A stretch of DNA of 64,000 nt from Luteolibacter rhizosphaerae (lineage in GTDB: Bacteria; Verrucomicrobiota; Verrucomicrobiia; Verrucomicrobiales; Akkermansiaceae): NCBI RefSeq assembly GCF_025950095.1, contig NZ_JAPDDR010000005.1:400722-464721 (forward strand), read 5' to 3'. Positions 26,472-35,503 of the stretch are shown here, one piece after another (position 1 is the first letter of the stretch; each line of letters begins with the position of its first letter). The notes beneath the pieces are model-generated. The model ran no database searches and had not been told where the DNA came from. It saw only the letters and a program-made list of their open reading frames with translations. The position numbers were made by a program, and so were the translations under genes.

Positions 26472-27797
26472 ATGAAAGTGACCACCCGTAGCACCCTCGC
26501 CCTGCTTGCCATGGCGACCACCCTCGTCGCCCAAGAGCCCGCGCAGGCACCGGCTGCGGTGCCTGCAGCACCCGCCCCTGCCACCGCGACCACGCCGCCG
26601 ATCGCGATCGGTGATGCACCGGTAGTCGCCACCCCGGCGGTGGAGAAGCCGGCCGAGAAGGCCCCGGAAGCACCGAAGCCGGACCCGATCAAGGCCGAAC
26701 AGGAGAAGCTGACGCTGGAGAACAGCCTGGCCGCCGAGCGCCTGAAGGCCGAGACGAACGCGATCCGCGAGGAGATCACCCGCCTGAAGATGGAGAAGGA
26801 GTTGCTGGCCGAGCGGATTTCGCTGGCCGCGACCAAGCGTCAGGCCGCCGAAGAAGATGCCAACGCGAAGGTGGAGGCGGAGAGCGCCAAGATCATGCGC
26901 GAAGCCTCGATCGCCAAGGCGAAGGCCGAGCTGCTCACCAACGAGCTGAAGGCCGTGCAAAGCCAGTCTGGCATCGAGATCAGCAAGCTGCAGAACCAGA
27001 TCGCCTCTTATGAGATGGAGAGCAAGCGCAAGGGCTATGCCGATGCGAAGCCGATCTACCTGGAGAACCCGCTGAAGGATGACGGCACGCTGGTGATCTC
27101 CGACCGCCGGATCGCGCTGAACGGCCTGATCACCATGGCGACCGCGGACCACATCACGGACCGCATCGATTTCTTCAACAACGCCGACCGCAAGCTGCCG
27201 ATCTTCATCGTGATCGACCAATCGCCGGGTGGCTCGGTGATGGCCGGCTACCGGATCCTGAAGGCCATGGAATCCAGCGATGCGCCGGTGCACGTGGTGG
27301 TGAAGTCCTTCGCCGCCTCGATGGCTGCGGGGATCACCACGCTGGCGAAGGAGTCCTACGCCTATCCGAACGCGATCATCCTGCACCACCAGATCAGCTC
27401 CACCCTCTTCGGCCAGCTGAACCTGACCGAGCAAGGTGAGGTGGTGAAAGAGAGCCAGCGCTGGTGGACGCGCCTCGCGACACCGGTGGCCCAGAAGATG
27501 GGAGTCACCACGGATGAGTTCATCCAGCGGATGTATGCCCACTCGACCTCGGGCGACTGGAGCGAATTCGGCGAAGATGCGCAGAAGCTGAAGTGGGTTA
27601 ACCACATCGTGCAGGGCATCGAGGAAAGCTCCTTCACCAAGAACCCGGATGCGGCTCCTGCACCCCAACCGCAGGTGGCGGCCCAGCTGGAAGAGAAGGT
27701 GGATGCGAACGGCAAGCCCTTCGCCTTCCTGCCGCGCCTGACGCCGAAGGATGTCTACTTCCTCTACAATCCGGACAGCTACTACCGGATGCGCTGA
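26472..27797 (+). CDS. Exported ClpP/SDH-type serine protease-like protein
   Basis: 441 residues from ATG 26472 with a signal peptide cut near LVAQ. An Ala/Pro-rich linker (20-70) and a long coiled coil (about 75-195) lead into a ClpP-fold domain (about 200-400). VIDQSPGGSVMAGYRIL gives the oxyanion region, Ser283 in SFAASMAAG is the nucleophile, and His305/His306 in IILHHQ provides the base; the family is S14/SDH-like. Normal ClpP is cytosolic, so an exported form with a coiled coil suggests a self-standing envelope protease without a ClpX/A partner (inference). A terminator follows 29 bases after the stop. Confidence 0.8.
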   Translation: MKVTTRSTLALLAMATTLVAQEPAQAPAAVPAAPAPATATTPPIAIGDAPVVATPAVEKPAEKAPEAPKPDPIKAEQEKLTLENSLAAERLKAETNAIREEITRLKMEKELLAERISLAATKRQAAEEDANAKVEAESAKIMREASIAKAKAELLTNELKAVQSQSGIEISKLQNQIASYEMESKRKGYADAKPIYLENPLKDDGTLVISDRRIALNGLITMATADHITDRIDFFNNADRKLPIFIVIDQSPGGSVMAGYRILKAMESSDAPVHVVVKSFAASMAAGITTLAKESYAYPNAIILHHQISSTLFGQLNLTEQGEVVKESQRWWTRLATPVAQKMGVTTDEFIQRMYAHSTSGDWSEFGEDAQKLKWVNHIVQGIEESSFTKNPDAAPAPQPQVAAQLEEKVDANGKPFAFLPRLTPKDVYFLYNPDSYYRMR

Positions 27798-27826
27798 GAT
27801 GCGGTGACCGCTTAACTTGTTTTCTG

Positions 27827-27854
27827 AAAGCCCCGGCGAATGCCGGGGCTTTTT
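27827..27854 (+). terminator. Rho-independent terminator
   Basis: AAAGCCCCGGC (27827-27837) and GCCGGGGCTTT (from 27842) form an 11-bp stem with a 4-base loop and a T run, just after the ClpP-like gene. Confidence 0.9.
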
Positions 27855-27938
27855 GCAATGCGGAACTCACACGCTTTCAATCGGACATGGCACATCAGAC
27901 GCTTTGACAGGGAGAGCCGTTCTTCTAACTTCCTCGCC

Positions 27939-30656
27939 ATGCGTCGCCTCCCCCTCGCCGCGATCCTCCTGCCGTTTGCGTGTGGTTCGCTCAAGGCCGA
28001 TCCCCTGCCCTTGCGTCAGCCGAATCCGGCGCTGAATGTGCCGGCCGCACCGCCTACCACCAGCCTTTCGCTGGTCGATGCCTTCCCTCTCAGCTTCGCG
28101 GCTCCGACTTGCTTGGCTTCCGAGCCGAACAACCAGCTCCGGCTCTATGTCTGCGAGAAGGCCGGGGTGATCCAGCTCATTCCCGACGTCACCGCGACAA
28201 GCCCGGGCAAAGTCGCTTTCTTCAATCTCGCGGGCGTGGTAAACCCGCGGACGGACGAGGAGTTCCGCAATGTCAGCGAGGGAGGCTTGCTGGGGCTGGC
28301 CTTCCACCCGAACTACGCGCAGAACCGCTACTTCTACGTTTTCTATTCGGTTCGAATCGAGATCGGCGGCGAGTATGAACTGCACCAGCGGATCTCGCGC
28401 TTCACGACGCTGGCAGGAAATCCGAATGCGGTGGATCTCACCAGCGAGCACATCCTGCTGCAGCAGATCGATGACGAAGGCAACCACAACGGCGGCGACC
28501 TTCACTTCGGGCCGGACGGCTATCTCTATATCTCCGTGGGTGATGGCGGAGGGCAGAACGATGTCGGCCTGAATTCACAGCGCATCGACAAGGACTTCTT
28601 CTCCGCGATCATGCGGATCGACGTCGACAAAAAGGTAGGGAACCTGGAGCCGAATCCGCACCCGAATCCTGCCGAGCATACCAACCGTGCGGATGCGGTG
28701 CAGCGCACCAACGGGATCGCTCATTACTCGATCCCGGCGGACAATCCGTTCGTGGGGGCGGAGACCTTCAATGGCCTGCCGGTAGCGGACGAGTATGTGC
28801 GGACGGAGTTCTGGGCCACGGGGCTGAGGAATCCCTGGCGCTTCTCCTTCGATGGTGCCGACCTGTGGTGCGGCGATGTCGGCGGGAGCAAGCGCGAGGA
28901 AGTGAACCGGATCGAGAAGGGCAAGAACTACGGCTGGATCTACCGCGAGGGGCTCGGCACCGGCGGCACCTTGGGAAGCCATCCGCCGCAGCCCGCGGGC
29001 TTCGTGCATGAGAATCCGGTGCATGCCTACCCCCGCACCGGCAGCAGCAGCGTGCCGCAGTCGGAAGTTCCGGACACCTTGCGCGGTGAATCGATCATCG
29101 GCGGTCTTATCTACCGCGGCGGGATTAGTTCCCTGTATGGTAAGTACATCTTCGGTGACCATGTCTCCGGCCACATCTGGTCGATGAATCCGGAAGGACC
29201 GACCCGCAATGTCACACGACTTGCGGGCAGCAGCTTCATCTCATCCTTCGGAACCGATCCCTCCAACGGAGATCTGCTGGTGACGGATTGGGACAGCAAC
29301 AAGGTTCTGCGCCTGAAGTCGAACACCACCGTCGGTAACTTCCCGGATACCCTCAGCGAGACAGGGCTTTTCAGCAACGTGGCGACCCTGACGCCCGCTC
29401 CCGGGTTGGTGCCTTACGATGTGAATCTTCCTTTCTGGAGCGATCATGCGGTGAAGACACGCTGGTTCAGCGTGCCGAATGCGAGCGCCACTCTGAGTCC
29501 ATCCGCGGAGGGGGCGTGGACGATTCCCGATGGTGCCCTGTGGGTGAAGCATTTCGAGATGGAGATGGAGCGGGGAAATCCGGCGAGCAAGAAGCGCCTC
29601 GAGACGCGCTTGCTGGTGAAGAATGCCGGAGGTGCCTACGGCGTGAGCTACCGCTGGAACAACGCGGGCACGGAAGCGACGCTAGTGCAAGATGCCGGTG
29701 AGAGCTTCCCTCTCGCGGTGACCATGGGTGGCATCCCAGCCCCCCAGGTCTGGAGCATTCCGGCACGGAGCCAGTGCATGAGCTGCCATACGCCGCAGGC
29801 CGGATATGCACTGTCCTTCAATACGCGGCAGCTGAATCTTCCCAAAGACATCCTCGGGCACACCGGGAATCAGCTCACCACGCTCTTCAATCAAGGTTAC
29901 CTGAGTGCGAATCCCGGCTCGCCCAATATGCTGCCGCGTCATCTGCGTGCGGATGAATCGGATTACTCGGTGGAGGCGCGGGTTCGTTCTTACCTCGCGG
30001 TGAATTGCTCCTACTGCCACAAGACCGGCGGCAGCGCGCAGGGACAATGGGACGGTCGTCCCGAACTTCTGCTTAGCGAGACCGGCTTGATCAATGGCAA
30101 TGCGACGAACAACGGTGGCAATCCGGCCAACAAGCTCGTCGTGCCCGGTGACACGACGCATTCGATCGTGCTCAACCGCGTGGCGGTGAGCAATGGCTTC
30201 ACGCGCATGCCGCCGCTCGGCAGCAACGTGATCGACACCGCGGCGGCATCTTTGCTCAGCACTTGGATCAACGGCGAACTGGATGCCCGCCAAAGCTATG
30301 CCGAGTGGCGCATCGCGAATTTTGAACCGGATGCGGATCCTGCGGGGGAACCCGGTGCGGATGCCGATGGCGATGGCTTCACGAACCAAGAAGAGTATCT
30401 CGCAGGCACCGACCCATCGAGTGGCAGCAGCCGCTTCGTTCCGCAGATCGAGGGCGAGGCAGGCGAGTTCACGCTGTCCTTCGAGGTTCCCCTCAACCGC
30501 TCGTATCGGATCGAGACATCCGGCAATCTGGGTCAATGGACGCCATGGGACATTCCGGGCAACCAAGGCTTGCCGAGTGCGGGTGGTGTCGTGGAAATCG
30601 CGATTCCCGCCTCCGACCCGATGAGATTCTTCCGGGTGGAGTTGAGGGAGAATTAG
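27939..30656 (+). CDS. PQQ-type sugar dehydrogenase fused to di-heme module
   Basis: 905 residues from ATG 27939, with a signal peptide ending near SLKA. Residues ~45-460 are a glucose/sorbosone dehydrogenase beta-propeller (GGLLGLAFHPNYAQNRYFYVFYS, GNHNGGDLHFGPDGYLYISVGDGG, ATGLRNPWRFSFD). Residues ~480-790 are the di-heme-type region found in HNE_0200-like (TIGR03806) proteins, with CMSCH (613-617) and CSYCH (690-694). A calcium-binding DADGDGF repeat and a beta domain close the protein. It should oxidise a sugar-like substrate outside the cytoplasm and pass electrons to its own hemes. The start was chosen by the signal peptide, since earlier frames overlap the terminator. Confidence 0.85.
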   Translation: MRRLPLAAILLPFACGSLKADPLPLRQPNPALNVPAAPPTTSLSLVDAFPLSFAAPTCLASEPNNQLRLYVCEKAGVIQLIPDVTATSPGKVAFFNLAGVVNPRTDEEFRNVSEGGLLGLAFHPNYAQNRYFYVFYSVRIEIGGEYELHQRISRFTTLAGNPNAVDLTSEHILLQQIDDEGNHNGGDLHFGPDGYLYISVGDGGGQNDVGLNSQRIDKDFFSAIMRIDVDKKVGNLEPNPHPNPAEHTNRADAVQRTNGIAHYSIPADNPFVGAETFNGLPVADEYVRTEFWATGLRNPWRFSFDGADLWCGDVGGSKREEVNRIEKGKNYGWIYREGLGTGGTLGSHPPQPAGFVHENPVHAYPRTGSSSVPQSEVPDTLRGESIIGGLIYRGGISSLYGKYIFGDHVSGHIWSMNPEGPTRNVTRLAGSSFISSFGTDPSNGDLLVTDWDSNKVLRLKSNTTVGNFPDTLSETGLFSNVATLTPAPGLVPYDVNLPFWSDHAVKTRWFSVPNASATLSPSAEGAWTIPDGALWVKHFEMEMERGNPASKKRLETRLLVKNAGGAYGVSYRWNNAGTEATLVQDAGESFPLAVTMGGIPAPQVWSIPARSQCMSCHTPQAGYALSFNTRQLNLPKDILGHTGNQLTTLFNQGYLSANPGSPNMLPRHLRADESDYSVEARVRSYLAVNCSYCHKTGGSAQGQWDGRPELLLSETGLINGNATNNGGNPANKLVVPGDTTHSIVLNRVAVSNGFTRMPPLGSNVIDTAAASLLSTWINGELDARQSYAEWRIANFEPDADPAGEPGADADGDGFTNQEEYLAGTDPSSGSSRFVPQIEGEAGEFTLSFEVPLNRSYRIETSGNLGQWTPWDIPGNQGLPSAGGVVEIAIPASDPMRFFRVELREN

Positions 30657-30672
30657 GCCGCTAGTGTCCGCA

Positions 30673-30764
30673 ACGCCTTTGGCGTAGAATGTCTGCACTC
30701 GTGAGCCCCGGGGTAGCCTCCTGCGTCGGCAACCCCGGGCTCTGTTCCCTAGTCCCGTTGGGAC
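30673..30764. repeat. REP-like palindromes
   Basis: ACGCC-ttt-GGCGT at 30673-30685 and GTCCC-gtt-GGGAC at 30752-30764 flank a CCCCGGGG-rich stretch, in the gap between convergent genes. The second copy is identical to the core at 21344-21356. It probably acts as a transcription barrier between the dehydrogenase and the fucosyltransferase genes. Confidence 0.6.
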
Positions 30765-30797
30765 ATTGGAAGCGGCGAAGCTGCGGGCGGAGGGGTG

Positions 30798-31658
30798 TCA
30801 GTGCTCGAGGCGGTTCGGCACCTTGGTCCACTCGGAAGCGGGCTTGAGGGGCCAGCCGGGGGTGGAGGGGGTGAAGACGCGCTTGTCGGCATGACGGCGC
30901 AGCCAGGCAGCCCACCAACTGAAGGAGCTGTTCGCGACGATGGCGTGGCGACAGGCAGCCATCAGGCGGAAGTCACGCAATTCATCGCCGCCTTCGTGGT
31001 AGCGAACGGAAGCACCGTGGAAATCGATGTACTGCCGGGCCCAGTCCAGATCATCGCCGAAGACGTGGAACTGGCAGCTCCCGAGCGTGGAGAGCGCGGA
31101 AGTGATACTGGAATCGTAGTAGCCGGAGCCGAGCCGCGGCGAATAGCGATCGCGACGGATGTGCAGGAAGACCGAAGGTGCGGACGAGAGCTCCGCCTCG
31201 AGGGCGGCATCCGCCGAACCTTCCTCGAAGGCCGGAGGCTGGAGTTCGGTACGGATCGTGGAAGCGCGCTCGAAGAAGTACTTCTCGCTCTGCCAGTAGC
31301 CATTCAGGCGGACGACCTGGCGGTTCGAGATGAAGCCGGTGAGCTGGGTCTCATCCTGATCCGAATCCTCGGCGAGGTAGGAGCGAAGGGGATTCGGGAG
31401 GAGCTTGTTGAAGGAACGGATCGATTTGTGGTGAAAGCCTTTGGGATCGCCGAAGCGCCAACGCGGCGAGGCGATGGCCGCGGCGATCGGGAACTGGTCG
31501 AGCTTGAAAGAGCGGTTGTAGCCGTCGTTCTTGTAGCCGGACACATCGTCGATGATCAGCTCGCGCTGGGTGCGGATCGCGTAGGCACGCGCCGCCGCGT
31601 AGGCGAAGAGCTGGTTGCCCAGCCCGCCTTTGATCATGGCGACAACGGTACGTTTCAC
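30798..31658 (-). CDS. Alpha-1,2-fucosyltransferase (GT11)
   Basis: 286 residues. It transfers fucose from GDP-fucose to a glycan. GT11 hallmarks are MIKGGLGNQLFAYAAARAYA at the start, the HIRRDRY motif near 163-169 that binds GDP-fucose, and the VFGDDLDWAR and ANSSFSWWAAWL blocks. The GTG at 31658 overlaps the upstream stop as GTGA, suggesting translational coupling; ATG 31637 is an alternative start. It is the last gene of a six-gene minus-strand glycan operon. Confidence 0.88.
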   Translation of the reverse strand: MKRTVVAMIKGGLGNQLFAYAAARAYAIRTQRELIIDDVSGYKNDGYNRSFKLDQFPIAAAIASPRWRFGDPKGFHHKSIRSFNKLLPNPLRSYLAEDSDQDETQLTGFISNRQVVRLNGYWQSEKYFFERASTIRTELQPPAFEEGSADAALEAELSSAPSVFLHIRRDRYSPRLGSGYYDSSITSALSTLGSCQFHVFGDDLDWARQYIDFHGASVRYHEGGDELRDFRLMAACRHAIVANSSFSWWAAWLRRHADKRVFTPSTPGWPLKPASEWTKVPNRLEH

Positions 31659-32836
31659 TTCCGGGAAATGGATTGGAACTTGGCCAAGGACTTGCGGAGG
31701 TATGCGACGTCTTCCGGATTCCGCGCCTCATACTCATCGAGCTGGGCCTTCACCTTCGCCACCCGGGCCTCCACGCCGTCCGGCAGGAGCAGTTCGCCGT
31801 AATCTCCCCTGCCCTGCAAGCGCTCAAGCATGTGATCTCCGGTTTCGGGCAAAACGTGGAAGAGATCGACCCATCCGGCGGGGTGCCCTTTCTTGATGGC
31901 CGGATCGGGCATGGGCGGGGTGTTAAGCGGGTGGGCATCAAGGAAGTCCCAGACTTCGACCGGAGGAGCAGAAGGGTCGGCGGCATTGGCGCGGGCGGCC
32001 AGATCGGCGAGCGCGCGGCGGTCCTCCGCAAAATAGGGGTCCGGGTCGCCGAGTTCACGGAAAGCCAGTTGGAACAGGCCGTGATTCGGGGTGAAGAAGA
32101 TCACGAGGCGGGTGCCCTTCGCACGGCAGAGGGCGACGATATTTTCGATCATCGCAATCTTCTCCGCATCGACCTGGCCGGTCGAGATGTGCTGCTTGGC
32201 CATCCGGTAGATGGTGGAGAAGTAGAGGAGCTGGCCATCAGGATATTCCGGTTCGCGGCGGAATCCTTCCGGGGTGTGCTCGGCGAGTTGACCACGCAGC
32301 ATGCGGCCGGTGGCGGCGAGCGAGGACGAAAGCGTGGAGATGCCGGCCCGGTAGCGGAGTTCCTGTTCCAAGGAGCGGGGACCACCGGCGAGCGGCGAGA
32401 TGTCGAAGTCCGCCTGCCGCTTCTTCGCGACCGGGGTAGTCAGGTCGGTGGCATCGATGGCGAGCACGACGAGCTTCGGGTTTTGATGCTCGATGAAGTA
32501 GCGGCACATCGCCTCATTTTCCGCGAGCAGTCCCGCATTCAGTCCGAAGTTCCCGCACTTCATGCCGTTGAAGACGGCGTGCCGCGGATTCAGGCCGATA
32601 TCGACGCGGGAAGACCCGAAGAGCCCGGCATCCCATGAGCCGGAACTGGCGAGGCCGGCCTTGCAGGTGCGGTTCCAGTTCTGCTCGATGGCGCGGTAGG
32701 GCTCCATCTTCTGCGAACTGAGAGGCGAAGGGATGATGCGCCACGGATTCGCCCATGAATTGAATGCCAGCGCGATTCCCGCCACGGCAGCGAAGAAGAT
32801 CAGGAAAAAGCACTGGTAGCGGCGGAGCTGGCGCAC
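31655..32836 (-). CDS. Membrane-anchored AlgJ/SGNH-like partner of MBOAT
   Basis: 393 residues with one N-terminal helix (FFLIFFAAVAGIALAF) and a large exported domain. It contains the early block GLFGSSRVDIGLNP, typical of SGNH-like proteins paired with MBOAT acyltransferases (GSSR in place of GDSL), then LVVLAIDATDLTTP and a C-terminal DLFHVLPETGDHM block that could supply the Asp/His pair. In AlgI/AlgJ/AlgX systems such a partner receives acyl groups and places them on the polysaccharide in the periplasm. It follows the MBOAT stop by 3 bases. Confidence 0.7.
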   Translation of the reverse strand: MRQLRRYQCFFLIFFAAVAGIALAFNSWANPWRIIPSPLSSQKMEPYRAIEQNWNRTCKAGLASSGSWDAGLFGSSRVDIGLNPRHAVFNGMKCGNFGLNAGLLAENEAMCRYFIEHQNPKLVVLAIDATDLTTPVAKKRQADFDISPLAGGPRSLEQELRYRAGISTLSSSLAATGRMLRGQLAEHTPEGFRREPEYPDGQLLYFSTIYRMAKQHISTGQVDAEKIAMIENIVALCRAKGTRLVIFFTPNHGLFQLAFRELGDPDPYFAEDRRALADLAARANAADPSAPPVEVWDFLDAHPLNTPPMPDPAIKKGHPAGWVDLFHVLPETGDHMLERLQGRGDYGELLLPDGVEARVAKVKAQLDEYEARNPEDVAYLRKSLAKFQSISRK

Positions 32837-32839
32837 GGT

Positions 32840-34348
32840 CTAGAACTGGAAGTAGATGAACTCGCTGACCTTGTCGAACTGCAGGCCGATCACGACGATG
32901 AAAACGATGGTGAGGGCGGCGAAGAGCGGAGTGGGCCGCCACTGGTACCAGCGGTGAGGCGTGCGAGCCGGATAGGGCGCGCCGCGGACCTTCAGGGCGG
33001 GCTTGTAGCGGGCGAAGATCTGCTGGGTATTCGGGAGAAGCCAGCAGACCAGCAGGGCGAGGATGATGTGAACCGAGGAGACGCTGGCCACGACACGGGT
33101 CGCCTTGTCCGGCAGGCCGGTGAAGCCTTCCAAGCCGATCATCGAGCCGAGCATGCGGCCGGCGCTGGCGAAATCCGGAGCACGGAAGAAGACCCAGCCG
33201 ACCACCACGGCGATGAAGGTAAGCGCGACCGCGAACGGCATGGGCAGGGGCGAGCGGCCGGTGCGCTGGCGGAAGGAGAGCCAGGCGTGGTTCACGCAAA
33301 GGTAAGTACCGTGCAGGGCACCCCACATGACGAAGGTCCAGCCGGCGCCGTGCCAGAGTCCGCCCAGCAGCATGGTGAGCCAGAGATTCACGTAGCGGCG
33401 CGAGGGCCCCTTGCGATTTCCGCCGAGCGGAATGTAGAGATATTCACGCAGGAAGCGTGAGAGCGTCATGTGCCAGCGCCGCCAGAACTCAACCACCGAA
33501 ACCGCCTTGTAGGGCGAGTGGAAGTTCAGCGGGAAGCGGATGCCGAACATGCGGGCCGAGCCGATGGCCATGTCCGAGTAGCCGGAGAAATCGAAGTACA
33601 GCTGGAGCGTGTAGGCAAGGGCACCGATCCAAGCCTCCGCCATGGTGGGCACGCGCCCCTCCCCCGCGACCAAGGCAAACACGGGATTCGCGATTGGCGA
33701 CATGTTGTCCGCGATCACGATCTTCTTGAACATGCCCGCGACGAAGATGCCGAGGCCGACCGGAAAATCGCAATGCCAGCCGTGATCCTTGCGGCGGAAC
33801 TGTGGCATCATCTCGCGGTGATGGATCAGCGGACCCGCGATCAGGTGCGGGAAGAAGGTCACGAAGAGCAGGTAATCCGTGAAGTGATACTCCTCCGTCA
33901 GGCCTTTCCACGCATCGACCAAGTAAGCGATCTGCAGGAAGGTGAAGAAGGAGATCGCGAGTGGCAGCACGATGTGGGGCACCACCCCGGGCCAGCCCGT
34001 GAGTTCCTGCGAGATCCCGGCCAGGAAGCCCGCATACTTGTAATAGCCGAGCAGGACGAGATTCGCGGCAACACCGCAGCCTAACAGAAGCTTCCCGGGC
34101 CCCGAGTGCTTGAGCGTGGAAAGGCGGCGACCGAGAAGGTAATTCGCTCCGCAGGAGCCGAGGATGAGAACCAGATACTTCGGGCTCCAGGGTTCACTCG
34201 GATCGGGATTCCAGACGCCGTAGTAGACCAGCGACACGAGCACCAACCAGCCGAGCCCGAGCCGGAAAGGAGCACGGCGCAAGGCGAGGTAGCCGAGCAG
34301 CGCCACCGGCAGGAAGACGAGAAGGAAGGTGTAGGAATTGAACAGCAT
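32840..34348 (-). CDS. MBOAT family O-acyltransferase (AlgI-like)
   Basis: 502 residues, polytopic. Conserved blocks are YFDFSGYSDMAIG (251-263), EFWRRWHMTLSRFLREYLYIPLGG (287-310) and LLGGLWHGAGWTF (328-339), with His333 as the catalytic histidine. It moves acetyl groups across the inner membrane for O-acetylation of an exported polysaccharide. The adjacent anchored partner and SGNH hydrolase genes support this role. The acceptor glycan is unknown. Confidence 0.9.
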   Translation of the reverse strand: MLFNSYTFLLVFLPVALLGYLALRRAPFRLGLGWLVLVSLVYYGVWNPDPSEPWSPKYLVLILGSCGANYLLGRRLSTLKHSGPGKLLLGCGVAANLVLLGYYKYAGFLAGISQELTGWPGVVPHIVLPLAISFFTFLQIAYLVDAWKGLTEEYHFTDYLLFVTFFPHLIAGPLIHHREMMPQFRRKDHGWHCDFPVGLGIFVAGMFKKIVIADNMSPIANPVFALVAGEGRVPTMAEAWIGALAYTLQLYFDFSGYSDMAIGSARMFGIRFPLNFHSPYKAVSVVEFWRRWHMTLSRFLREYLYIPLGGNRKGPSRRYVNLWLTMLLGGLWHGAGWTFVMWGALHGTYLCVNHAWLSFRQRTGRSPLPMPFAVALTFIAVVVGWVFFRAPDFASAGRMLGSMIGLEGFTGLPDKATRVVASVSSVHIILALLVCWLLPNTQQIFARYKPALKVRGAPYPARTPHRWYQWRPTPLFAALTIVFIVVIGLQFDKVSEFIYFQF

Positions 34349-34351
34349 CGG

Positions 34352-34621
34352 TCACTCGGACTCGGGGTCCAGAATGTCGGCCTCGATCGCACGGTAGGCT
34401 TCCAACAGATCCGGATTGCGGTTGCCCGAGCGCTCGGCGAAGGAGCGGGCCCGGGACAAGGCCTCACGCAGGGCTTCCCGTTCCTCCGGGGTGGCCTCGC
34501 GCAGCATCAGGGTGAGCATCTCCAACAGCCGCACCTCCTCATCGAGACGAGCGTCCAAGTCATCAGGCGTGCTGCTGATGTGGGCGATCGCGGCAATGAC
34601 GGCATCGGACAGGGTGTCCAT
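34352..34621 (-). CDS. Small acidic helical protein, unknown function
   Basis: 89 residues, almost entirely charged helix (RLDEEVRLLEMLTLMLREATPEEREALREAL) with no signal or membrane segment. Packed between two glycan genes with 3-base gaps, so it is very likely translated with them. It may be a scaffold or regulatory protein for the cluster; no family recognised. Confidence 0.7.
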   Translation of the reverse strand: MDTLSDAVIAAIAHISSTPDDLDARLDEEVRLLEMLTLMLREATPEEREALREALSRARSFAERSGNRNPDLLEAYRAIEADILDPESE

Positions 34622-34624
34622 CGT

Positions 34625-35485
34625 TCAGGGAATCTGGAGGATGCCCGCCTTCTGGAGTTCCCGGAGCGCCAGCGGCATCAGGCGTTGGGAAAGATGGGTG
34701 CCGTCGTGGAAGAGCGCCCGCTCGGCCTTCTCCTCCCGCGGGTGATAGAGCCCGGCGACGCTGAGAAAAGGAATGCCCTGCTCCGCGCAGTGGAACTTCA
34801 GGCGCTCGACATAGGCGTAAGTGATGTCGCGGCGCATTTCATAGGATCCGATGAAGGGAAAGGTCGGGCTGGAGAGCTTCTCGTCCTTCGGGATGATTTG
34901 CGGAGGTCCCCAGACGGCGGGCTTGAAGCCGCGGGCCGCGATCTCCGCCGGGAGCTTCACGAACTTCGCCGCGGTCTTCTCGACGACTTCCTCGATCTTG
35001 CCGCCAGCCTTCACCGCCTTGGCCATGTGGATGCGGCAATCGATCTCGCCGAAGGACATGAGGATCCGCGAGCCGGGCTTGATGTCCTTCTTGAGGAGGA
35101 TCTCGATCTTCTCGCGGGAGCGGGTGGAGGAACCCGGGTCGCCCGCCTTCCATGCGGTGGCAGGACCGACGTGAAAGACGCGGAAGCAAGGCAAGAGATC
35201 GAGGCCGCGGTTGATCCAATGCGGTTTCCAAAAGGCGCTGCGGCGATAGCGGATAAAGCGCAGACGCTCCGCTCCGGCGAAGAACATCGTATTGCTATCG
35301 CCAAGGCAGGTGATCGGCTCGATCCCCTGCGGCGCTTCGCGGCCCAAGTGTTTCGAGAGCAGCGCGCGGCGACGCTCGTCGAAGGGCGTGGCGGTGGTGC
35401 GCGGTTTGCGGGTGATCAGGGCATCGAGGTCGTCGGCCAGTGAAACGACTTCGGCCAAGGTGGACGCGGGCAATTCGGGAATCAC
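34625..35485 (-). CDS. SGNH-type hydrolase/acyltransferase-like protein
   Basis: 286 residues without a signal peptide. The SGNH core is visible: CLGDSNTMF (60-68) with Ser64 as nucleophile, SFGEIDCRIH near 145 in the block-III region, and the C-terminal D261-x-x-H264 (FHDGTHLS). It is probably an esterase or acyltransferase acting on a sugar residue of the cluster's product. Gaps to its neighbours are 3 and 18 bases. Confidence 0.75.
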   Translation of the reverse strand: MIPELPASTLAEVVSLADDLDALITRKPRTTATPFDERRRALLSKHLGREAPQGIEPITCLGDSNTMFFAGAERLRFIRYRRSAFWKPHWINRGLDLLPCFRVFHVGPATAWKAGDPGSSTRSREKIEILLKKDIKPGSRILMSFGEIDCRIHMAKAVKAGGKIEEVVEKTAAKFVKLPAEIAARGFKPAVWGPPQIIPKDEKLSSPTFPFIGSYEMRRDITYAYVERLKFHCAEQGIPFLSVAGLYHPREEKAERALFHDGTHLSQRLMPLALRELQKAGILQIP

Positions 35486-35503
35486 GCTCTACGAAATCGG
35501 TCT

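Noticed and set aside
26133..27668. A 511-codon minus-strand open frame
   Set aside because: It is antisense to the ClpP-like gene, with His/Arg/Leu-rich noise and no domain.
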